Shown: positions 25,769 through 34,574, counted from the stretch's first letter. The stretch is DNA of 64,000 nucleotides from Amycolatopsis sp. CA-126428 (GCF_002904335.1 NZ_PPHF01000187.1:124001-188000), one strand, 5' to 3'. Notes: generated from the sequence alone by a model not told the origin. A program made the numbers and translations.

Positions 25769-26416
25769 ATGCGAAACCCCAGGAAGCGGACATTTCGGTT
25801 GCTGGCCGTGACGACGCTGGCCGCTCCGCTCCTCGGCGCGGCGGCCCCCGTGACATCCACCGGATGGGCGTCGTCCGGCTCGGTCGACGTGACGATCGAC
25901 AACGAGCAGGTCGTCACCGGTGAACTGGCGAAGTGCACCGTCGACGGCCCCTACCAAGGCTGGACGCAAGGCGGCGCCACGGGCGACATCGCGGTGTTCG
26001 GCGCCGGTAACACCGGCTGCGGGCGAGCCGGCGAGACGGCGATCGCCCAAGCGGCCGGGCGCCGCTTCCGGGCGACCGTGCTGCAGCGCTACGGCGGCCC
26101 CGAACTCACCGTCCGCACCTTCTCCGCGAAGTGCGCGACGACGGCCACTGGCAGCCAGGGCGAGGTGGCGGTCGGCGCCGTCGAAGGCGTCACCGTGCCG
26201 GAGGAGATCCCGCCGAACTACCGGATCGTCATCCCCGGCGGCGCCGCCGGCACCGCGCTGGCGACGGTCGTGCTCAACGAGACCGTGACCCCCCAGCCGC
26301 CGGACGGCAGCCTGGTGACGCACGCGGTGCACATCAAGCTGTTCCCGCAGGGCGGCCCGGCGAGCGGCGACATCTACCTGGGCACGGCCGCCTGCGACCC
26401 CTTCGGCAAGAAGTAG
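25769..26416 (+). CDS. Secreted protein, possibly 'choice-of-anchor P' type
   Basis: A 215-residue protein with basic N-terminus MRNPRKRTFR, a hydrophobic stretch and AAAP/WAS-type cleavage region near residue 30; mature protein mostly strands with four cysteines (AKCTV, TGCGR, AKCAT, AACDP) that could form two disulfides. It looks like actinobacterial secreted proteins in the choice-of-anchor P group. ATG at 25769 has GGAGG at 25758-25762. Function unknown. Confidence 0.72.
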   Translation: MRNPRKRTFRLLAVTTLAAPLLGAAAPVTSTGWASSGSVDVTIDNEQVVTGELAKCTVDGPYQGWTQGGATGDIAVFGAGNTGCGRAGETAIAQAAGRRFRATVLQRYGGPELTVRTFSAKCATTATGSQGEVAVGAVEGVTVPEEIPPNYRIVIPGGAAGTALATVVLNETVTPQPPDGSLVTHAVHIKLFPQGGPASGDIYLGTAACDPFGKK

Positions 26417-26417
26417 C

Positions 26418-27062
26418 TCAAGCCGTCCCGAAGCGCGCGGCCGCCGCGACGAATTCGCCCGCCCGCGTGGCCAGGTCCGGCAGGCTGCCGCCGGAGGACA
26501 GCGCGTCGCCCAGCAACGGCGTCGCCGCGGCCACCGCGATCGCGCCCGAGCGCAGGTAGCCCTCGACGTCGGCCAGATGGACGCCGCCGGTCGGCACCAG
26601 CGGGACGTCGGGCAGCGGCGCCCGCACGGCGCGCAGGTACGCGACCCCGCCCACGGCCGCGATCGGGAACACCTTCACGGCGGCCGCGCCGAGCCGCCAG
26701 GCCTGGTCGATCTCCGTGGGCGTCAGCGCGCCGCAGACCACCGGCGTGTCCAGGGCCGCGGCACGCTCGAGGACCGCCGGGTTGACCGTCGGCGTGATCA
26801 GGTACGCGGCACCCGCGTCCACCGCGATGTCCACATCGGACGCTTCGCGGACGCTGCCCGCGCCGATCAGCGCGGCTTCGCCCAGCGCCAGGCGCAGCGC
26901 GGTGATGGCCGCGGGCGCGCCCGGCGTCGTCAGCGTCGCTTCGAGCAGGCGGATGCCCGCCGCGTGCAGCACCATCGCGGCGTCGGCGAACCGCGACGCG
27001 TCGCCGGCGCGCAGGATCGCGACGAGCCGGTGTTCCGCCAGCGCCGCCCGCAGGTCCTTCAC
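26418..27062 (-). CDS. KDPG/KHG aldolase family protein
   Basis: A 214-residue TIM-barrel class I aldolase. Schiff-base lysine in AVKVFPIAAVGG, GAGSV and VPTGGVHLADV fit 2-keto-3-deoxy-6-phosphogluconate/2-keto-4-hydroxyglutarate aldolase. It cleaves a 2-keto-3-deoxy sugar acid to pyruvate and an aldehyde. No Entner-Doudoroff partner (edd, gluconate genes) is visible. The GTG overlaps the pncA stop by 4 nt, so it is co-translated with NAD-salvage genes. Confidence 0.85.
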   Translation of the reverse strand: MKDLRAALAEHRLVAILRAGDASRFADAAMVLHAAGIRLLEATLTTPGAPAAITALRLALGEAALIGAGSVREASDVDIAVDAGAAYLITPTVNPAVLERAAALDTPVVCGALTPTEIDQAWRLGAAAVKVFPIAAVGGVAYLRAVRAPLPDVPLVPTGGVHLADVEGYLRSGAIAVAAATPLLGDALSSGGSLPDLATRAGEFVAAAARFGTA

Positions 27063-27637
27063 GCGGCCGGGCCGACGACGGCGGTGCCGGTGTAGGTGAC
27101 ACCCGCCTCGTCGAAGTCCTTCAGCGTCGCGTCGACCGTCGGCTGCGAGCCGCCGACGGTCATGTCCAGCAGCACCCGCACGCCGAAGCCGGCCTTCGCC
27201 GCGTCGAGCGCCGTCGCGCGGACGCAGAAGTCCGTCGCGATGCCGACGACGTCGACGTCGGTCACGTCGTGCTCGCGCAGCCAGGCCTCCAGGGACTTCC
27301 CGTCGCGGGCCGCCCCCTCGAAGCCGGAGTACGCGGCGCTGTACTCGCCCTTGGAGAACACCTCGCCGATCGGGACGACGTCGAGCGCGGCGTGGAACGA
27401 CGCGCCCGCCGTGCCGGCGACGCAGTGCACCGGCCAGCTGTCCTTGAAGTCCGGCGTCTCGCTGAAGTGGTCGCCCGGGTCGATGTGGTTGTCGCGGGTG
27501 GCCACGACGTGGCTGTACCCGCCCTCGGCGGCCTGCTTCGAAATGGCGGCGGCCGCGGCGGCCCCGCCCGGCAGGCCGAGCGAGCCCCCTTCGCAGAAGT
27601 CGTTCTGCACGTCCACCACGATCAGCGCGGTTCCCAT
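27059..27637 (-). CDS. pncA: Nicotinamidase
   Basis: A 192-residue isochorismatase-fold amidase that converts nicotinamide to nicotinate. Catalytic Asp in VDVQNDF, metal-binding region TRDNHIDPGDHF, Lys in FSKGEYS and nucleophilic Cys in GIATDFCVRATALDA are all present. ATG at 27637 starts just before the VVDVQ strand. It lies 14 bp after pncB, forming a pncB-pncA-aldolase operon. Confidence 0.93.
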   Translation of the reverse strand: MGTALIVVDVQNDFCEGGSLGLPGGAAAAAAISKQAAEGGYSHVVATRDNHIDPGDHFSETPDFKDSWPVHCVAGTAGASFHAALDVVPIGEVFSKGEYSAAYSGFEGAARDGKSLEAWLREHDVTDVDVVGIATDFCVRATALDAAKAGFGVRVLLDMTVGGSQPTVDATLKDFDEAGVTYTGTAVVGPAA

Positions 27638-27651
27638 GGCCGGACTCCGTT

Positions 27652-28953
27652 TCAGAAGAAGAGGGTGGGGATGGCGGGTTCGCCGTGCGAAAGCTTGAGG
27701 CCCTCCCACGGCAAGCTGACCAGGCCGCGGCGCAGCCGCTGCCTCGCGTCGTCGAGCGTAGGCAGGTCGGGCGCCGGACGGCCAGCGCGGATCAGCGGGA
27801 TCTGCAGCGGCCGGTCGTTGGCGTCCGGCTCGGGAGCGGCCCCCGAGGTCGTCCAGACGACCTCCTCGACCGCCGTGCCGGTGCCGCGGTGGCGCCGCAG
27901 CGCGGACTTGCGCCCGCCGCGCGACTCCTTGTGCGCGCTGCGCTTGGCGACCGGCTTGCCGTCCACTTCGACCAGCTTGTAGACCATCCCGGCGGTCGGC
28001 GCGCCGGACCCGGTGACCACCGAGGTGCCGACGCCGTAGGCGTCCACCGGCTCCGCGCGCAGCGCCGCGATGGCGTGCTCGTCCAGGTCACCGGACACCA
28101 CGATCCGGGTGTCTTTCGCACCGAGGGAATCCAGCTGCTCGCGGGCGCGGCGGGCGAGCGGGCCGACGTCGCCGGAGTCGATCCGGATCGCGCCGAGCTC
28201 GGGCCCGGCGACGCGGACCGCCGTCTCGATGCCCGCGGTGATGTCGTAGGTGTCGACCAGCAGCGTCGTGTCCGCGCCCATCTTGTCCACCTGGGCGCGG
28301 AAGGCCGCTTCCTCGCTGTCGTGCAGCAGCATGAAGGCGTGCGCGACGGTCCCGCGCGTCGGGATGCCGTAGCGGCGGCCGGCTTCCAGGTTGGACGTCG
28401 TCGCGAACCCGGCCAGGTAGGCGGCGCGGGCGGCGGCGACCGCGGCGTACTCGTGCGTGCGGCGGCCGCCCATCTCGATGATCGGGCGGCCGTGCGCGGC
28501 GCCGGACATCCGGGCGGCGGCCGACGCGATGGCGCTGTCGTGGTTGAGGATCGACAGCACCAGCGTCTCCAGCAGCACGCACTCGGCGAACGAGCCGGTG
28601 ACGGTGAGGATCGGCGAGCCCGGGAAGTACAGCTCGCCTTCGGGGTAGCCGTCGATGTCGCCCGAGAACTCGTAGTCGGCGAGCCAGCCCAACGTCGCTT
28701 CATCGACGACCGCGGTGGCCTCCAGCTGCGCCAGCTCGGCGTCGGTGAAGCGGAAGTCCGCGATCGCGTCGAGGACCCGCGCGGTGCCCGCCACGACGCC
28801 GTAGCGCCGCCCGTCCGGCAGCCTCCTGGCGAAAACTTCGAACACGCAGGGCCGCACGTGCGTCCCGTCGGCGAGTGCGCTGCCCAGCATGGTCAGCTCG
28901 TAGTGGTCGGTGAGCAGCGCAGTGCTGGCCGTGACCGGCTCCGGTGAACCCAT
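27652..28953 (-). CDS. pncB: Nicotinate phosphoribosyltransferase
   Basis: A 433-residue enzyme making nicotinate mononucleotide from nicotinate and PRPP in the Preiss-Handler NAD salvage route. It begins with LLTDHYELTML, the family start, followed by MGGRRTHEYAA, GTVAHAFM with the phosphorylated-His region, and IRIDSGDVG for PRPP. Divergent from clpS as in mycobacteria. The product of the neighbouring pncA is its substrate. Confidence 0.95.
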   Translation of the reverse strand: MGSPEPVTASTALLTDHYELTMLGSALADGTHVRPCVFEVFARRLPDGRRYGVVAGTARVLDAIADFRFTDAELAQLEATAVVDEATLGWLADYEFSGDIDGYPEGELYFPGSPILTVTGSFAECVLLETLVLSILNHDSAIASAAARMSGAAHGRPIIEMGGRRTHEYAAVAAARAAYLAGFATTSNLEAGRRYGIPTRGTVAHAFMLLHDSEEAAFRAQVDKMGADTTLLVDTYDITAGIETAVRVAGPELGAIRIDSGDVGPLARRAREQLDSLGAKDTRIVVSGDLDEHAIAALRAEPVDAYGVGTSVVTGSGAPTAGMVYKLVEVDGKPVAKRSAHKESRGGRKSALRRHRGTGTAVEEVVWTTSGAAPEPDANDRPLQIPLIRAGRPAPDLPTLDDARQRLRRGLVSLPWEGLKLSHGEPAIPTLFF

Positions 28954-29027
28954 GGGGTAAGCCTATTCACCCACATGGCCGGACCTGGCGCGGCGTACCC
29001 CGTCACCCCCGTGACACCATGGGGTGC

Positions 29028-29327
29028 ATGTCCACGCCTGTCGCATCCGAACAGACGCAGGTCGAACCGGCCGGAGCGGAAGTCGCCGAGTCGGACACAC
29101 CGTGGCGGACCGTGGTGTGGAACGACCCGGTCAACCTGATGTCGTACGTGACGTACGTCTTCCAGAAGCTGTTCGGCTACAGCCGTGACCACGCCACCAA
29201 GCTCATGCTGGACGTGCACCAGAAGGGCAAGGCGATCGTGTCGTCCGGCAGCAAGGAGAAGGTGGAGACGGACGTGGCGAAACTCCACGCGGCCGGCCTC
29301 TGGGCCACCATGGAGCAGCCCTCGTGA
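29028..29327 (+). CDS. clpS: ATP-dependent Clp protease adaptor ClpS
   Basis: A 99-residue adaptor that hands N-degron proteins to ClpAP/ClpCP. The WRTVVWNDPVNLMSYV segment and the HATKLMLDVHQKGKA helix are diagnostic; the Asn-Asp-Pro pocket is intact. The ~25-residue N-terminal tail is disordered. ATG at 29028; an ATG at 29019 is also possible. First gene of clpS-DUF2017-peptidase. Confidence 0.95.
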   Translation: MSTPVASEQTQVEPAGAEVAESDTPWRTVVWNDPVNLMSYVTYVFQKLFGYSRDHATKLMLDVHQKGKAIVSSGSKEKVETDVAKLHAAGLWATMEQPS

Positions 29328-29881
29328 ACGGTTGGCGGCGCAAGGGCGCGGTGATCCACGCGGGGTTCGAGCAGCAGGAAGCGGCCGTGCTGCGCGGGCT
29401 GGTCAGCCAGCTCGAAGACATGCTCACCGCGCGGGCCGAAGAGGCGCCCCAGGACGAGCTCGCCGAGCTCACCGGCATCCGGACCGGGCCCAGCGAGTCG
29501 CCGGACGACCCGGTGCTGTCGCGCCTGCTCCCGGACTTCCACAAGCTCGACCCGGACAACCCGTCGCGGGAGGACATCGACTCCGTCGCGGCGATGCGGT
29601 CGCTGCACGAGCCGGAGCTGCTCGACATCAAGGTCGGCGTGGCCAAGATCGTGCTCGACACGCTGCCCCGCGACGGCGGCCACGTCCGGCTGACCGAGGA
29701 GCAGGCCGACGCGTGGCTGGGTGCGCTGAACGACGTCCGCCTGGCGCTCGGCACCGCGCTCGACGTCACCGAGGACATGCCCGACGAGCTGCCCGAGGAC
29801 GACCCGCGGGCCCCGCACCTGGGCGTCTACCACTGGCTGACCTGGGTGCAGGAGACGCTGATCCAGGCGCTGACCGGATGA
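29324..29881 (+). CDS. DUF2017 family protein
   Basis: A 185-residue acidic helical protein of the DUF2017 family, always next to clpS in actinobacteria. Features: ending in HLGVYHWLTWVQETLIQAL and a middle DPDNPSREDID. GTG overlaps the clpS stop by 4 nt. Function unknown; linkage to ClpS suggests a role in regulated proteolysis. Confidence 0.88.
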   Translation: MNGWRRKGAVIHAGFEQQEAAVLRGLVSQLEDMLTARAEEAPQDELAELTGIRTGPSESPDDPVLSRLLPDFHKLDPDNPSREDIDSVAAMRSLHEPELLDIKVGVAKIVLDTLPRDGGHVRLTEEQADAWLGALNDVRLALGTALDVTEDMPDELPEDDPRAPHLGVYHWLTWVQETLIQALTG

Positions 29882-30870
29882 TCACCGACGTGCCGGGTGT
29901 CCTGGTCGGGCACCACGAGCGGGTCGGCGACGGCTGGGCCACCGGGACGACGGTGGTGCTGGTGCCCGAGGGCGCGGTCGGCGCGGTCGACCAGCGCGGT
30001 GGCGCACCCGGCACGCGGGAGACCAACCTGCTGGAGCCGGAGAACCTGGTGCAGCGGGTCAACGCCGTCTGCCTCTCGGGCGGATCGGCGTACGGCCTCG
30101 CCGCGGCCGACGGCGTGATGCGGTGGCTTTCGGAGCGCAACCTGGGCTTTCCCGTCGGGACGCAGCCGCACGAGGTGGTGCCGATCGTGCCCGCGGCCGT
30201 GCTGTTCGACCTGCCGCGCAGCGACTGGGGCAACCGGCCCGACGCGTCCTTCGGCTACGCGGCGTGCGACGCGGCTGCGCGCTCGTTCGAGCTGGGCACG
30301 GTTGGGGCCGGTGCGGGGGCGGCCGTGGGGTCGCTGAAGGGCGGGATCGGCTCGGCCGGCGAAGTCGTCGGCGAGTTCACGGTCGGGGCGCTCGCGGCGG
30401 TCAACGCGGCCGGCGAGGCCGTGGACCTGACGACGGGCCGGGCGTACGCCGCCGACCACGGCGATTTCGGCGTCCAGTGGCCTTCACGGGCCGCTGACCT
30501 GCCCTCCCGCCGGACGGACCTCAACACGACCATCGGCGTCGTCGCGGTCGACGCGGCACTGTCCAAGGCCGAAGCACGGCGGATCGCCGTCGCGGCGCAG
30601 GACGGGCTGGCGCGAGCCGTGCGCCCGGCCCACACGATGTTCGACGGCGACACGGTGTTCGCGCTGGCCACAGGGGCGCACGAGCTGCCGGACGCGAGCG
30701 GCCCGTTCGGCGCGGTGGCCCGGCCGGCGGCGCTGGACGCGCTGTGCTCGGCGGCGGCGCGGGTGTTCGCGCGGGCGATGGTGCACGGCCTGCTGGCGGC
30801 GACGACGGCCGGCGGGGTGCCGGCTTACCGGGACGTCTGGCCGGAAGCGTTCGGTCAGCCGCCCGGGTAG
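29878..30870 (+). CDS. P1 family peptidase (DmpA-like)
   Basis: A 330-residue Ntn-type hydrolase of peptidase family S58/P1. Begins VPGVLVGHHE, then TTVVLVPEGA, and carries DLNTTIGVVAVDA, where autocleavage before a Thr would create the nucleophile. The relatives are beta-peptidyl aminopeptidases and nylon oligomer hydrolases. ATG overlaps the DUF2017 stop (ATGA). Syntenic with Rv1333. Its 3' end overlaps the convergent gene by 16 bp. Confidence 0.87.
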   Translation: MITDVPGVLVGHHERVGDGWATGTTVVLVPEGAVGAVDQRGGAPGTRETNLLEPENLVQRVNAVCLSGGSAYGLAAADGVMRWLSERNLGFPVGTQPHEVVPIVPAAVLFDLPRSDWGNRPDASFGYAACDAAARSFELGTVGAGAGAAVGSLKGGIGSAGEVVGEFTVGALAAVNAAGEAVDLTTGRAYAADHGDFGVQWPSRAADLPSRRTDLNTTIGVVAVDAALSKAEARRIAVAAQDGLARAVRPAHTMFDGDTVFALATGAHELPDASGPFGAVARPAALDALCSAAARVFARAMVHGLLAATTAGGVPAYRDVWPEAFGQPPG

Positions 30871-31235
30871 GGGTCTTCGGGCAGGGCGTCGCCGCTGACC
30901 TCGAGGTTCGCCGCGCGGACGACGCTCACGTACTCCTCGTCGATCTCCATGTCGATCCCGCCGACGGACAGGATCGGCCCGAGCGAGGGGTGGATCTCGA
31001 GCGGGCCCAGTTCGGTGCTGCGCGGCAGGCGTTCCCAGATCTGCTTCGGCCGGTTCAGGGTCCAGCGGCTGCACGCCAGCAGGGTCACGTGCCGGTCGGT
31101 GACCATGACCAGGAACCCGACGCGCATGCGTGAGCGGTTGACGTAGAGCGACATCCCCGGGATCACGTACTGGATCCGCTCGTCCGTGCCCAGGTACATC
31201 CGGCATCGATCGCGGATTTTCGACGACAGTGGCAC
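30855..31235 (-). CDS. Conserved hypothetical protein
   Basis: A 126-residue soluble protein, strand-rich with basic N-terminus (SSKIRDRCRMYLGTDE), a hydrophobic strand GFLVMVTDRHVTLLAC and an acidic tail. The pattern looks like a PH-like or single beta-barrel fold, but I cannot assign a family. Convergent with the P1 peptidase and divergent from mec. Confidence 0.7.
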   Translation of the reverse strand: MPLSSKIRDRCRMYLGTDERIQYVIPGMSLYVNRSRMRVGFLVMVTDRHVTLLACSRWTLNRPKQIWERLPRSTELGPLEIHPSLGPILSVGGIDMEIDEEYVSVVRAANLEVSGDALPEDPYPGG

Positions 31236-31316
31236 CCGGTCAGTATCCCGGGAACGGCTGGTGAGCGGTAGCTCTCATCATCTGGACGCGCTTTGTCCAC
31301 CACCTAAGATGTCGGT

Positions 31317-31724
31317 GTGCTCCGGATCCGCCGTGAACTCGTCGACGAGATCGTCGCCCATGCCCGCCGTGACCACCCCGACGAGGCGTGCGGGGTGATC
31401 GCCGGGCCCGAGGGCTCGGATTCCCCCGAGCGGTTCATCCCCATGCTCAACGCGGCCCGGTCGCCGACGTTCTACGAGTTCGACTCCGGTGACCTGCTGA
31501 AGCTCTACCGCGAGATGGCCGCGAACGACGAGGTGCCGGTGGTGATCTACCACTCGCACACCGCGACCGAGGCCTACCCGTCGCGGACCGACGCGAACAT
31601 CGCGGCCGAGCCGGACGCGCACTACGTGCTCGTCTCCACCCGCGACCCCGAAGTGCACGAGTTCCGGTCGTACCGGATCGTGGACGCCGAGATCACCGAG
31701 GAGCCGGTCGAGATCCTCGGCTGA
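31317..31724 (+). CDS. mec: JAMM/MPN+ metallopeptidase Mec
   Basis: A 135-residue zinc peptidase with the JAMM motif in HSHTATEAYPSRTD and catalytic Glu in the DEACGVIAG region. In M. tuberculosis the homologue removes cysteine from the C-terminus of CysO. It is followed by cysO and cysM exactly as in mycobacteria. Confidence 0.93.
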   Translation: MLRIRRELVDEIVAHARRDHPDEACGVIAGPEGSDSPERFIPMLNAARSPTFYEFDSGDLLKLYREMAANDEVPVVIYHSHTATEAYPSRTDANIAAEPDAHYVLVSTRDPEVHEFRSYRIVDAEITEEPVEILG

Positions 31725-31789
31725 GCTCACGGAATAAACCGCCGCGCCACCGGCGTCTGCGTGTAAGAACCCACCGGAGGTAAGAACCC

Positions 31790-32062
31790 ATGGCCGTGAC
31801 CGTCTCCATCCCGACGATCCTGCGCACCCACACCGGCGGCGAGAAGTCCGTCGAGGCGAAGGGCGCGACCGTCCTCGAGGTCATCGACGACGTCGAGTCC
31901 CGCCACGCGGGCATCAAGGGCCGCCTGGTGAAGGAGGAGAAGCTGCACCGCTTCATCAACGTCTACGTCAACGACGAGGACGTGCGCTTCGCCGGCGGGC
32001 TCGAGGCCGAGGTCAAGGACGGCGACACCCTGACCATCCTCCCCGCCGTGGCCGGTGGCTGA
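31790..32062 (+). CDS. cysO: Sulfur carrier protein CysO
   Basis: A 90-residue ubiquitin-like (ThiS/MoaD) protein ending in the required Gly-Gly. As a thiocarboxylate it donates sulfur to O-phosphoserine in the CysM reaction. GGAGG lies 9 nt before ATG. The 11-bp string GTAAGAACCCA occurs twice (31763-31773 and 31780-31790) directly before the start. Part of mec-cysO-cysM. Confidence 0.95.
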   Translation: MAVTVSIPTILRTHTGGEKSVEAKGATVLEVIDDVESRHAGIKGRLVKEEKLHRFINVYVNDEDVRFAGGLEAEVKDGDTLTILPAVAGG

Positions 32063-32065
32063 TCG

Positions 32066-33016
32066 ATGGCTCGCTTCGAGTCGCTGCTCGACGCGCTCGG
32101 CGGCACCCCGCTGGTCGGGCTGCCCCGGCTCTCCCCGACGCACGACGTGCGCCTGTGGGCCAAGCTGGAGGACCGCAACCCGACGGGTTCGATCAAGGAC
32201 CGGCCCGCGCTGGCCATGATCGAAGCCGCCGAGCGCGAAGGCAAGCTGCGGCGCGGCTCCACGATCCTGGAGCCGACGTCGGGCAACACCGGGATTTCGC
32301 TGGCGATGGCCGCCAAGCTCAAGGGCTACGGGCTGGTCTGCGTGATGCCGGAGAACACGTCGACCGAGCGCAAGCAGCTGCTGCAGGCCTACGGCGCGCG
32401 AATCGTCTTCTCGCCGGCCGCGGGTGGCTCGAACGAGGCCGTCCGGCGGGCGAAGGAGCTGGCCGAGGCGAACCCCGACTGGGTGATGCTCTACCAGTAC
32501 GGCAACCCGGCCAACGCCGACGCGCACTACCGCGGCACCGGGCCGGAGCTGCTCAAGGACCTGCCGACGCTGACGCACTTCGTCGGCGGCCTCGGCACGA
32601 CGGGCACGCTCGTCGGCGTCGGGCGCTACCTGCACGAGGCGAAGCCGGACGTCCGGATCATCGCGGCCGAGCCGCGCTACGGCGAGCTGGTGTACGGCCT
32701 GCGCAACCTCGACGAGGGGTTCGTGCCGGAGCTGTACGACCCTTCGGTGCTCAACGGCCGCTACTCCGTGGGGGCGTACGACGCGTTGCGGCGCACCCGG
32801 GAGCTGCTGGAGAACGAAGGCATCTTCGCGGGCATCTCGACGGGCGCGGTGCTGCACGCGGCCTTGGCGGTGGCCGAGAAGGCCGCGGCCAAGGGCGACC
32901 CGGCGGACGTGGCGTTCGTCGTCGCGGACGCCGGGTGGAAGTACCTGTCCACCGGGGCCTACGCGGGGTCGCTCGACGAGGCGGCCCAGCGGCTCGACGG
33001 GCAGCTCTGGGCCTGA
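32066..33016 (+). CDS. cysM: O-phosphoserine sulfhydrylase CysM
   Basis: A 316-residue fold-type II PLP enzyme making cysteine from O-phosphoserine and CysO thiocarboxylate. PLP Lys in NPTGSIKDRPAL, TSGNTGI loop, and the GGLGTTGTL phosphate cup are visible, along with the C-terminal tail typical of the CysO-dependent type. It starts 3 bp after the cysO stop. Its last 266 bp are antisense to the end of the MBL gene. Confidence 0.95.
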   Translation: MARFESLLDALGGTPLVGLPRLSPTHDVRLWAKLEDRNPTGSIKDRPALAMIEAAEREGKLRRGSTILEPTSGNTGISLAMAAKLKGYGLVCVMPENTSTERKQLLQAYGARIVFSPAAGGSNEAVRRAKELAEANPDWVMLYQYGNPANADAHYRGTGPELLKDLPTLTHFVGGLGTTGTLVGVGRYLHEAKPDVRIIAAEPRYGELVYGLRNLDEGFVPELYDPSVLNGRYSVGAYDALRRTRELLENEGIFAGISTGAVLHAALAVAEKAAAKGDPADVAFVVADAGWKYLSTGAYAGSLDEAAQRLDGQLWA

Positions 33017-33845
33017 GTCGCCCGGCCTGCCACAGCGCGGGCAGGGCGAGGTCGACACCGTCGGTCCGCGCGAGCCGCTCGGAAGTGGCCACGGTCGCCC
33101 CCAGGTCGTCGAACGGCTTCGGCAGCAGCTTGAGCGGCTTGGACAGCGGGCGCCAGAAGGCGTCCCAGTGGATCGGGCGGACGACGCGCGGGCCGAGCGC
33201 GCCGACGATCTCCCGCCAGTACCGCTCTCGCCACTCCTCGGTTTGCTTGCCGGCCGCTCCGATGCCGAGGTAGACGACGTCCGCCGAGTAGCCGGTGAGC
33301 GCTCCGGGCACGAAGTTCGCCGACGCGTGGACCGCGACGCTGCCCGCCGCGTGCGCGATGTGGAACGAGTAGCACCGCCCGGTCTTGAAGGCTTTCGCCT
33401 TGGCCGGCAGCCGGACCGGCTCGGTGATCTCACCGGGCACCCGGTCGCCGGCACTGTGCTCGGTGTCGACCGGGGTCACCGTGAAGGCGCCGAACTCGAC
33501 GGGCCGGCCCGGGACCAGTTCCTCGAACGGCCCGGCGGCCAGGCCGTAGCCCTCCTGGACCTTCCGGGTCGACGGTGAGCCGGCCAGCGTGGCCCCGGTC
33601 AGCTCGGCGACGACCGGCGCGTCGAGGGCGTGGTCGACGTGGAAGTGCGCCATCAGCACGGCGTCGACTTCCGTGATCCCGAGGCGGCGCAGGGCCTCCT
33701 CGATCCGGCCGCGGTCCGGCGCCACGCGTGTCGCCAGCTTCAGCAGCGACGGCCGGGAGAAGAAGCCGTCGACCAGGACCGCCGAACTCCCGTCGGTGAC
33801 CAGGACGTTCGAAACCCCGGCGAACGCCGTGCGCGATTCGGGCAT
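32751..33845 (-). CDS. MBL-fold metallo-hydrolase with antisense-encoded tail
   Basis: A 364-residue reading frame. The metal motif HFHVDH is in AVLMAHFHVDHALD near residue 65, and the family-like part ends at LALPALWQ, about residue 273 (near 33027). The rest, about 90 residues, is Arg/Pro-rich and encoded antisense to cysM; it looks like shadow translation, so the natural stop may have been lost. ATG at 33845 avoids overlapping the divergent racemase start; ATG at 33857 is an alternative. Substrate unknown. Confidence 0.68.
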   Translation of the reverse strand: MPESRTAFAGVSNVLVTDGSSAVLVDGFFSRPSLLKLATRVAPDRGRIEEALRRLGITEVDAVLMAHFHVDHALDAPVVAELTGATLAGSPSTRKVQEGYGLAAGPFEELVPGRPVEFGAFTVTPVDTEHSAGDRVPGEITEPVRLPAKAKAFKTGRCYSFHIAHAAGSVAVHASANFVPGALTGYSADVVYLGIGAAGKQTEEWRERYWREIVGALGPRVVRPIHWDAFWRPLSKPLKLLPKPFDDLGATVATSERLARTDGVDLALPALWQAGRLRPRAARRAAGPPRRATPRRPRWTGTSTRRPRRRTPRPPGRPWPRPSRPPPRPRAAPRPSRCPRRCLRSPAAPGCAATRRTPPRSSGR

Positions 33846-33855
33846 GCTGGGGAGC

Positions 33856-34572
33856 ATGAAGGTCATCGGGCTGCTCGGCGGCATGAGCTGGGAATCCTCG
33901 ATCGAGTACTACCGGCTCGTCAACGAGCGGGTGAAGAGCGTCCTCGGCGGGTTCCACTCCGCGCACACCGTGCTCTACTCCGTCGACTTCGCCGCCATCG
34001 AAGCCATGCAGGCCGACGGCCGCTGGGACGACGCCGGTGCCGAGCTGAACCGGGCCGCCAAGGCCCTCGAAGCCGCCGGGGCCGACTTCGTCGTGCTGTG
34101 CACCAACACCATGCACAAGGTCGCCGAGCAGCTGGAAGACGGCCTCGGCATCCCGCTGCTGCACCTCGGCGACGCCACCGCCGCGGCCATCAAGGCCGCC
34201 GGTCTCGGCCGGGTCGGGCTGCTCGGGACCGGCTTCACCATGGGGCAGCCCTTCTACCGCGACCGCCTCGCCGCGCACGGGCTCGACGTGCTCGTGCCCG
34301 GCGCCGAAGACCGCGACCTCGTGCACCGGATCATCTACGACGAGCTGGTGCTCGGTGTCGTGAAGCCCGAATCCCGCGCGGCCTACCGCGGCGTGATCGC
34401 GCGGCTGGCCGGTGCGGGCGCCGAGGGCGTCATCTACGGCTGCACCGAGATCGAGCTGCTTGTCGGGCCGCAGGACAGCCCGGTGCCGACGTTCCCCACG
34501 ACCCGCCTGCACGCCGAGGCGGCGGTGGACTACGCCCTGGGCACCACCGCGCTGCCCGTGCGGCCCGCCTGA
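33856..34572 (+). CDS. Aspartate/glutamate racemase family protein
   Basis: A 238-residue two-Cys racemase with MKVIGLLGGMSWESS at the start, catalytic Cys in VVLCTNTMHK and the second in IYGCTEIELL. It closely resembles YgeA-type amino-acid racemases rather than MurI. Amino-acid substrate unknown. The start has no clear ribosome site and may be leaderless. Divergent from the MBL gene. Confidence 0.87.
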   Translation: MKVIGLLGGMSWESSIEYYRLVNERVKSVLGGFHSAHTVLYSVDFAAIEAMQADGRWDDAGAELNRAAKALEAAGADFVVLCTNTMHKVAEQLEDGLGIPLLHLGDATAAAIKAAGLGRVGLLGTGFTMGQPFYRDRLAAHGLDVLVPGAEDRDLVHRIIYDELVLGVVKPESRAAYRGVIARLAGAGAEGVIYGCTEIELLVGPQDSPVPTFPTTRLHAEAAVDYALGTTALPVRPA

Positions 34573-34574
34573 GG

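Noticed and set aside
31727..33454. Minus-strand frame opposite cysO and cysM
   Set aside because: Low-complexity shadow; cysO and cysM on the plus strand are certain.
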